Shown here piece after piece: positions 7,374 through 12,219 of a stretch of 12,219 bases of DNA (its first letter is position 1; each line of letters starts with the position of its first letter). This DNA is from Bacteroidota bacterium (lineage in GTDB: Bacteria > Bacteroidota > Bacteroidia > UKL13-3), in NCBI GenBank assembly GCA_004293295.1, contig RDYC01000221.1, forward strand, positions 1 to 12,219, given 5' to 3'. The position numbers were made by a program, and so were the translations under genes. Under the pieces are notes generated by a model. That model saw nothing but the letters and a program-made list of their open reading frames with translations. It searched no databases and was not told the origin of the DNA.

Positions 7374-9563
7374 TTAAAATGCATACTCAGCAATAAAATG
7401 CAAACGGAATAATTGAATATCTTCTTTACTAAACTCCTCACTGAACTCATTAACGGCAGCGTCTAAGTTATCTTGCTCGCTACTCTTGAAATAATCCATT
7501 ACTTCATCCTGCATATCTTCGTCCGACAAATCATTAACGTAACTTTTTAGATTAAGCTTGGTGCCCGACATGATGATATTTTCCATCTCTTGTAAAAGTT
7601 CATCATATTTAAGTCCCAACGAGCGCGCAATATCCGTCAAGCTTATCTTTTTGTCAATGTTGGTGATGATAGCAATTTTTTTGGCAGATTTATTGACTAC
7701 CGACTTCATTACCATCTCTTCCAACTTCTCAATGTCATTTTCCTTAACGTACTTGTCAATAAGTTCAATGTAAGGTTTGCCAAATTTCATGGCCTTTCCT
7801 TTGTTTACACCACTTATTTTTGCAAGCTCATCCATAGTAGTTGGATACTTGCTGGCCATCTCTTCCAAAGAAGGCTCTTGGAAAATAACATATGGAGGTA
7901 AGTTTTGTTGTTTGCCCACCTTTTTGGTTAAATCCTTGAGCATGTTAAACAATATCTCATCGTATACATTTTCAACTTCTACATCTTTCTCGTCATCGTC
8001 TGTTACCTTCTCAAATCGTTGGTCAAGGGCAATTTCAAATTTTGAAGGCTTTTTCAAAAAGGCCTCACCGGCTTCGTTTACGCTTAACAAGCCATAGTTT
8101 TCAATGTTTTTGTCAATATAACCGGACAACAGCAATACCCTAATTAATGATTTCCAGTAGTTTTCATCATGTTCTTTACCGGCACCAAAAAACGCGGTTT
8201 TCTCGTGCCCGCTTAGTGCCACCTCATGACTTTTTTTGCCCACCAATATATCAACCACATGGCTTAACACATGTTTGCCTTTAATGGCATTAATGGTTTT
8301 TAAGGCCAATACTGCCTCGTCTTTGGCATCTTCTTTTGCCTTAGGGTGCCGGCAGTTATCGCACATTTTATTGCAACCCTTTTCGTTATAAGTTTCACCA
8401 AAGTAATGCAATAAAAACTTTCTACGGCAGGCCGATGATTCTGCGAAGGCTTGTGTTTCGAAAATGAGCAATTCCCCGATTTCCCTTTCGGCAACCGGTT
8501 TATCTTTCATAAACTTTTCTAACTTTTCAATATCAGCCGGATTATAGTACAACAAACAATCGCTATCAATACCATCACGACCAGCACGGCCGGTTTCTTG
8601 GTAATAACCTTCAATGCTCTTAGGCACATCATAATGAATTACAAAGCGCACATCCGGCTTATCAATGCCCATGCCAAAGGCAATGGTGGCCACAATTACA
8701 TCGCACTCTTCCATTAAAAAGGCATCTTGGTGAGCTGCACGTGTTTTTCCGTCCAAACCAGCATGATAAGGTAGGGCTTTAATACCATTGGCTTTCAAAA
8801 CTCCCGCAATTTCTTCAACCTTTTTGCGGCTTAAACAATAAATAATGCCACTTTTCTTTTTGCGAGGTTTTATATATTGAACAATGTCCTTGAGTACATC
8901 ATTTTTCTTACCCTTGGGCCTTACCTCGTAGTATAAGTTAGTTCGGTTAAATGATGACTTAAAGATTAAAGCATCATTCATGTGCAAGTTTTTCTGGATA
9001 TCCTGTTGTACTTTCGGAGTAGCAGTAGCTGTTAAAGCCATCATCGGAACATCCTTAATTTCCTTGACCATTTGTTTTATTCTGCGGTATTCAGGCCTAA
9101 AATCATGTCCCCACTCGCTAATACAATGCGCTTCGTCAACAGCAACAAACGAGATGTTAATTGACTTTAGGAAGTCAATGGTTTCTTCTTTTTTTAACGT
9201 TTCAGGGGCAATGTAGAGCAATTTGGTATCACCACTGGTTACATCTTTTTTTACTTTGGTGATATCACTTTTGTTCAACGATGAATTGAGGAAATGTGCA
9301 ATATTCTCAGTACCAAAGGAGCGCAATTGATCCACTTGGTTTTTCATCAGCGCAATTAATGGAGAGATAATGATGGTTACGCCCGGTAGCATTAAAGCGG
9401 GTAATTGATAACACAAACTTTTTCCGCCTCCGGTAGGCATAATTACGAAAGAGTCATCTCCTTTCAGCACGGTGTTTACAATTTTTTCTTGGTCGCCTTT
9501 AAATTGGTCAAAGCCAAAAAAATCTTTGAGATACTCTTTAGCACTCATTTTGACTGCTTTCAT
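7374..9563 (-). CDS. recQ: ATP-dependent DNA helicase RecQ with HRDC and extra C-terminal HTH-like domain
   Basis: A 3'-5' DNA helicase for recombination repair and fork processing. The 729-residue order is: Q-motif region FGFDQFKGDQ (16-25), Walker A PTGGGKS (43-49, Lys48), DEAH box DEAHCISEWGHDFRPEY (143-159), motif III ALTATAT (176-182), motif VI QETGRAGRDG (322-331), four-Cys zinc site (Cys379, 397, 401, 404), RQC winged helix (about 410-510), HRDC domain (about 535-610, SGVNKGKAMKFG), and a C-terminal segment (about 620-729) that includes LTDIARSLGLKYDELLQEM, helix-turn-helix-like, then an acidic stretch. It is longer than E. coli RecQ (about 610) because of this tail, which occurs in other RecQ proteins of this group. 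An alternative start at Met6 is possible. It is divergent from the guanylyltransferase gene. Confidence 0.96.
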   Translation of the reverse strand: MKAVKMSAKEYLKDFFGFDQFKGDQEKIVNTVLKGDDSFVIMPTGGGKSLCYQLPALMLPGVTIIISPLIALMKNQVDQLRSFGTENIAHFLNSSLNKSDITKVKKDVTSGDTKLLYIAPETLKKEETIDFLKSINISFVAVDEAHCISEWGHDFRPEYRRIKQMVKEIKDVPMMALTATATPKVQQDIQKNLHMNDALIFKSSFNRTNLYYEVRPKGKKNDVLKDIVQYIKPRKKKSGIIYCLSRKKVEEIAGVLKANGIKALPYHAGLDGKTRAAHQDAFLMEECDVIVATIAFGMGIDKPDVRFVIHYDVPKSIEGYYQETGRAGRDGIDSDCLLYYNPADIEKLEKFMKDKPVAEREIGELLIFETQAFAESSACRRKFLLHYFGETYNEKGCNKMCDNCRHPKAKEDAKDEAVLALKTINAIKGKHVLSHVVDILVGKKSHEVALSGHEKTAFFGAGKEHDENYWKSLIRVLLLSGYIDKNIENYGLLSVNEAGEAFLKKPSKFEIALDQRFEKVTDDDEKDVEVENVYDEILFNMLKDLTKKVGKQQNLPPYVIFQEPSLEEMASKYPTTMDELAKISGVNKGKAMKFGKPYIELIDKYVKENDIEKLEEMVMKSVVNKSAKKIAIITNIDKKISLTDIARSLGLKYDELLQEMENIIMSGTKLNLKSYVNDLSDEDMQDEVMDYFKSSEQDNLDAAVNEFSEEFSKEDIQLFRLHFIAEYAF

Positions 9564-9612
9564 ATATTATTAATAGATAACTTAATTACTTGATTTTATG
9601 TAAAAAGGGGCA

Positions 9613-9643
9613 CTAAATTAGGGCGTAAAATCCTTTTTTGAAA
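9613..9643 (-). promoter_or_regulatory. Candidate recQ promoter
   Basis: The minus strand has TTTC (9640-9643), 19 nt, then TAATTTAG (9613-9620), one mismatch from each half of the Bacteroidota consensus. It lies about 50 nt upstream of the recQ ATG. It overlaps the plus-strand candidate in the same gap. Confidence 0.4.
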
Positions 9644-9668
9644 ATTTGCAGATTAAAAACTTTATTTG
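9637..9668 (+). promoter_or_regulatory. Candidate promoter of the guanylyltransferase gene
   Basis: TTTG (9637-9640), 20 nt, then TTTATTTG (9661-9668), one mismatch from TTTG-N19-21-TAnnTTTG. The predicted transcript start near 9675 would leave a leader of roughly 50 nt before the ATG. Confidence 0.5.
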
Positions 9669-9727
9669 CATTTGCTAATTTATGATTTTCGTGCGAAACT
9701 CCGCATTAATTCTTCATTGGCAAAAAC

Positions 9728-10843
9728 ATGATTTTTATCAACAGGATGGAGAAAAACAAAAATCATTACGCCATTATTATGGCTGGTGGAATTGGAAGTA
9801 GATTTTGGCCTTATAGCAGAACACATAAGCCTAAACAGTTTTTAGATATTTTGGGAACAGGTAAAACCTTGTTGCAAAGTACTTATGAAAGGTTTTTAAA
9901 ACATTTTGATAAGCAAAATATCATTATTGTAACCAACCAAAGTTACATTCCATTGGTAAAGGAGCAGATTCCGGATATTGATGAAGGTTGTGTTTTGGGT
10001 GAACCTTTGGCAAAAAATACAGCCGCTTGTATCGCTTTTGCCAATGCTAAAATACACAAAATAAATACCCATGCCATTTGTGTGGTTGCGCCTAGCGATC
10101 ACCTGATACTAGATGAGGATGCCTTTTACAAAAATGTACAGGTTGGGCTAAATTATGCCCAAAAGCATGATGCATTAATCACCTTAGGGATAAGACCTAG
10201 CAGGCCGGATACCGGATATGGATACATCCAATATATGGATGCAACTGAACAGAAAGAACTGTTTAAAGTAAAAACATTTACCGAAAAGCCAACCCTTGAG
10301 TTGGCAGAAACTTTTTTAGAAAGCGGAGAGTTTTTGTGGAATGCGGGCATATTTATATGGAGCGTTTCTGCAATTCGGTCAGCATTTAAAACACTAATGC
10401 AAGAACATTTTGAGTTGTTTACACAAGCAGCTAAAAGTTTTGGAAGCCTAAATGAAGATGCCGTAGTGCAATCAGCTTATGAGCAATGCAGGGCTATCTC
10501 AATAGATTATGGCATATTAGAAAAAGCGGAGAATGTGTATGTTATTCCTAGTGATTTTGGCTGGAGCGATTTAGGCACTTGGACATCTTTATATGAAAAT
10601 GCCGTGAATAAAGATGAGGCACGTAATGTGTTGGACGGCAAGAACATTCACGTTTATGGCAGCAGTGATTGTATGGTGAGTTCGCATGGAGGCAAACAAA
10701 AACTTGTTGTGCTAAACAGTGTTCATCACATGATAGTTGTTGATACCGAAGATGTTTTAATGATTTGTGACAAAAGCAAAGAACAAGAGGTTAAGCAAAT
10801 GGTTACTGATATTAAAATTAAGTATGACGAAAAATATACCTGA
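9728..10843 (+). CDS. manC: Mannose-1-phosphate guanylyltransferase, single-domain type
   Basis: The enzyme makes GDP-mannose from mannose-1-phosphate and GTP for surface polysaccharides and glycosylation. The 371-residue protein has the nucleotidyltransferase motif [22 protein letters not shown] at 19-40, APSDH (121-125, metal site), GYGYI (163-167), FTEKP (184-188) and NAGIFIW (205-211). It lacks the C-terminal cupin (phosphomannose isomerase) domain of bifunctional ManC proteins, hence the shorter length. The upstream ATG at 9728 follows an A-rich stretch. Met7 (9746) is an equally reasonable start because homologs usually begin about ten residues before the AGG motif. A related sugar-nucleotidyltransferase specificity cannot be ruled out but is less likely. 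Its TGA overlaps the next ATG by one base (TGATG), implying translational coupling. Confidence 0.93.
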   Translation: MIFINRMEKNKNHYAIIMAGGIGSRFWPYSRTHKPKQFLDILGTGKTLLQSTYERFLKHFDKQNIIIVTNQSYIPLVKEQIPDIDEGCVLGEPLAKNTAACIAFANAKIHKINTHAICVVAPSDHLILDEDAFYKNVQVGLNYAQKHDALITLGIRPSRPDTGYGYIQYMDATEQKELFKVKTFTEKPTLELAETFLESGEFLWNAGIFIWSVSAIRSAFKTLMQEHFELFTQAAKSFGSLNEDAVVQSAYEQCRAISIDYGILEKAENVYVIPSDFGWSDLGTWTSLYENAVNKDEARNVLDGKNIHVYGSSDCMVSSHGGKQKLVVLNSVHHMIVVDTEDVLMICDKSKEQEVKQMVTDIKIKYDEKYT

Positions 10844-12219
10844 TGTCAGTAAGAGTTATTCCGCCATTTCTTAAGCCTGGAGATAAGATTGCCATAGCGG
10901 CAACTGCGCGTAAGGTATCCAAAGCAGAGATGCAACCAGCCATTGATATTTTTACAGGTTGGGGCCTAGAGGTGGTGATTCATCCAGATTTGTTTGCAGA
11001 AGAAAATCAATTTGCTGGATCTGATAGTCTTAGAGCGAGTGTTTTTCAAAGTTATTTGAATGATACTTCTATAAAAGCAATTATTTGTGCAAGAGGTGGG
11101 TATGGCACCGTAAGAATGATTGACCTATTGGATTGGAGTAGCTTTGATAAACAACCCAAATGGGTGATAGGTTACAGCGATGTAACAGTATTGCATAGCC
11201 ATATCCATAAGCACACCAATGTTTGCAGTTTGCATGCAACCATGCCAATTAATATGCAGCAACCGGAGGCAACTGCGTGGAGTATAAATGCTATGCACAA
11301 AGAAGGCAAACTAGAAACCACTTTAGATAGCACAAAATTATCTAAAAACTACATCAAAGCTATATGCGACGGATTATTAAAAATATTCTCTAAAATGGGA
11401 ATTTCAACCCTACAATCGTACCACGGTTCGCAAGTGTTTGAAATATTAGGTATTAACAAAGATGTTGTAAAAAAATACTTTACCGGAGGAATTAGTCGTA
11501 TCGAAGGGATGAGTTTGGATGACTTAGCTCGCGAGGCATTAATGAAACATGTTACAGGCTTTGCTGGCGAAAACAGCAACCAACATTTATTAAACGAAGG
11601 GGGTATTTACCAATGGAAACGCCGTGGCGAAGCACATTTATTTAACCCCGAAACCGTACACTTACTGCAACAAGCCACCCGAACCAATAGCTATGAAGTA
11701 TATAAAAAATACGCCAAAGTTATTAACGAACAAACCGATAAATTATACACCATTAGAGGCTTATTATGTTTTGCACACCATCGCGAAGCTATAAGTATTG
11801 ATGAAGTAGAACCCGCCGAAAACATTATGAAACGTTTTGCAACAGGTGCTATGTCGTTTGGTTCAATTTCGCATGAAGCCCACAGTACATTGGCCATAGC
11901 CATGAACCGTATTGGTGCCAAAAGCAATACAGGCGAAGGCGGCGAAGATGAAATGCGTTACGAAATAATGCCTAATGGCGATTCGATGCGGTCGGCTATA
12001 AAGCAAATAGCATCTGCAAGGTTTGGCGTAACCATTAATTACCTTACCAATGCCGATGAACTACAAATAAAAATGGCGCAAGGTGCAAAACCAGGCGAAG
12101 GTGGGCAATTACCCGGCCACAAGGTAGATGATTGGATTGCTAAAACCCGCCACTCTACCCCAGGTGTGGGCCTAATATCGCCACCACCACACCACGATAT
12201 TTACTCTATTGAGGATTTA
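10843..12219 (+). CDS. ldcA::gltB: Chimeric open frame: LD-carboxypeptidase N-terminus joined to glutamate synthase (GltB) FMN domain
   Basis: The frame is open for 459 codons from the ATG overlapping the manC stop to the window edge. Residues 1 to about 160 are the N-terminal half of an S66 LD-carboxypeptidase (peptidoglycan tetrapeptide trimming): [14 protein letters not shown] (9-22), [11 protein letters not shown] (82-92) and the nucleophile motif GYSD with Ser112. The Glu and His of that catalytic triad, in the C-terminal half, are absent. From about residue 166 the sequence is Glt[21 protein letters not shown] (177-196), then [50 protein letters not shown] and [14 protein letters not shown]. 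This is the start of the FMN/synthase domain; the glutaminase and central domains (over 800 residues) are missing. Neither half could work as its parent enzyme. Both identifications are firm; whether the joint exists in a real genome is doubtful. Confidence 0.9.
   Translation, partial: MSVRVIPPFLKPGDKIAIAATARKVSKAEMQPAIDIFTGWGLEVVIHPDLFAEENQFAGSDSLRASVFQSYLNDTSIKAIICARGGYGTVRMIDLLDWSSFDKQPKWVIGYSDVTVLHSHIHKHTNVCSLHATMPINMQQPEATAWSINAMHKEGKLETTLDSTKLSKNYIKAICDGLLKIFSKMGISTLQSYHGSQVFEILGINKDVVKKYFTGGISRIEGMSLDDLAREALMKHVTGFAGENSNQHLLNEGGIYQWKRRGEAHLFNPETVHLLQQATRTNSYEVYKKYAKVINEQTDKLYTIRGLLCFAHHREAISIDEVEPAENIMKRFATGAMSFGSISHEAHSTLAIAMNRIGAKSNTGEGGEDEMRYEIMPNGDSMRSAIKQIASARFGVTINYLTNADELQIKMAQGAKPGEGGQLPGHKVDDWIAKTRHSTPGVGLISPPPHHDIYSIEDL
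11305..11352 (+). other. LdcA-GltB junction
   Basis: Sequence up to about codon 158 (KEGKLE) still reads as S66 peptidase, and from LSKNYIKAI (codons 166-174) it reads as GltB. The exact joint is uncertain by about 15 codons. Leucine codons differ on the two sides: 1 of 11 is TTA up to codon 161, against 14 of 21 from codon 166 to the window end. No repeat, transposon end or recombination site is visible at the joint. Confidence 0.75.

Noticed and set aside
7558..8097. Plus-strand hydrophobic open frames
   Set aside because: They are antisense to the HRDC and C-terminal parts of recQ, with no supporting motifs or promoter.
10843..12219. A novel two-domain peptidase-glutamate synthase enzyme
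   Set aside because: Both parent proteins lose essential catalytic parts, and codon use shifts at the joint. A chimera by assembly or deletion is simpler.

Overview
The window reads as a chromosomal segment of a Bacteroidota (Bacteroidetes) bacterium of moderately low GC. Three things support this: a perfect Bacteroidota-type promoter in front of the tRNA gene (TTTG, 19 nt, TATCTTTG), start codons preceded by A-rich stretches rather than Shine-Dalgarno sequences, and protein sequences that look like that phylum's forms (long CTC-type L25, RecQ with an extra C-terminal domain, short phhB-type dehydratase). The genus cannot be told from this.

Layout. Bases 1-2004 (minus strand) hold metY and the 5' two thirds of metX, the direct-sulfhydrylation route from homoserine to homocysteine. 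Upstream of metY is a 605-nt stretch (2005-2609) with no ordinary gene. It contains two tandem tiny reading frames packed with Met and Cys codons, interleaved with several inverted repeats. I read it as a methionine/cysteine-sensing transcription-attenuation leader, and it is the most interesting part of the window. Bases 2610-5289 (minus) hold housekeeping genes in the order tRNA-Gln(TTG), prs, rplY, pth, pterin dehydratase, with clear hairpin terminators after the tRNA and after rplY. Bases 5381-9563 (minus) carry a Kup potassium transporter and a RecQ helicase. At 9564-9727 the strand switches, with two back-to-back candidate promoters. From 9728 on the plus strand come a mannose-1-phosphate guanylyltransferase and, overlapping it as TGATG, an open reading frame that runs off the window end.

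That last frame is abnormal. Its first ~160 codons are the N-terminal part of an LD-carboxypeptidase (S66 family). From about base 11340 it becomes, without a break in frame, the FMN-domain region of the glutamate synthase large subunit (GltB). Leucine codon choice changes at the same place. A chimeric assembly or a deletion fusion is more likely than a real two-domain protein, so nothing after about 11305 should be assumed to belong to the same locus until checked.

The genes mostly serve separate core functions: sulfur amino acid synthesis, PRPP and translation, potassium uptake, DNA repair and GDP-mannose supply. The functional units visible are metY-metX with its leader, and the translation/PRPP cluster. 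I see no mobile element, CRISPR array or defence system.
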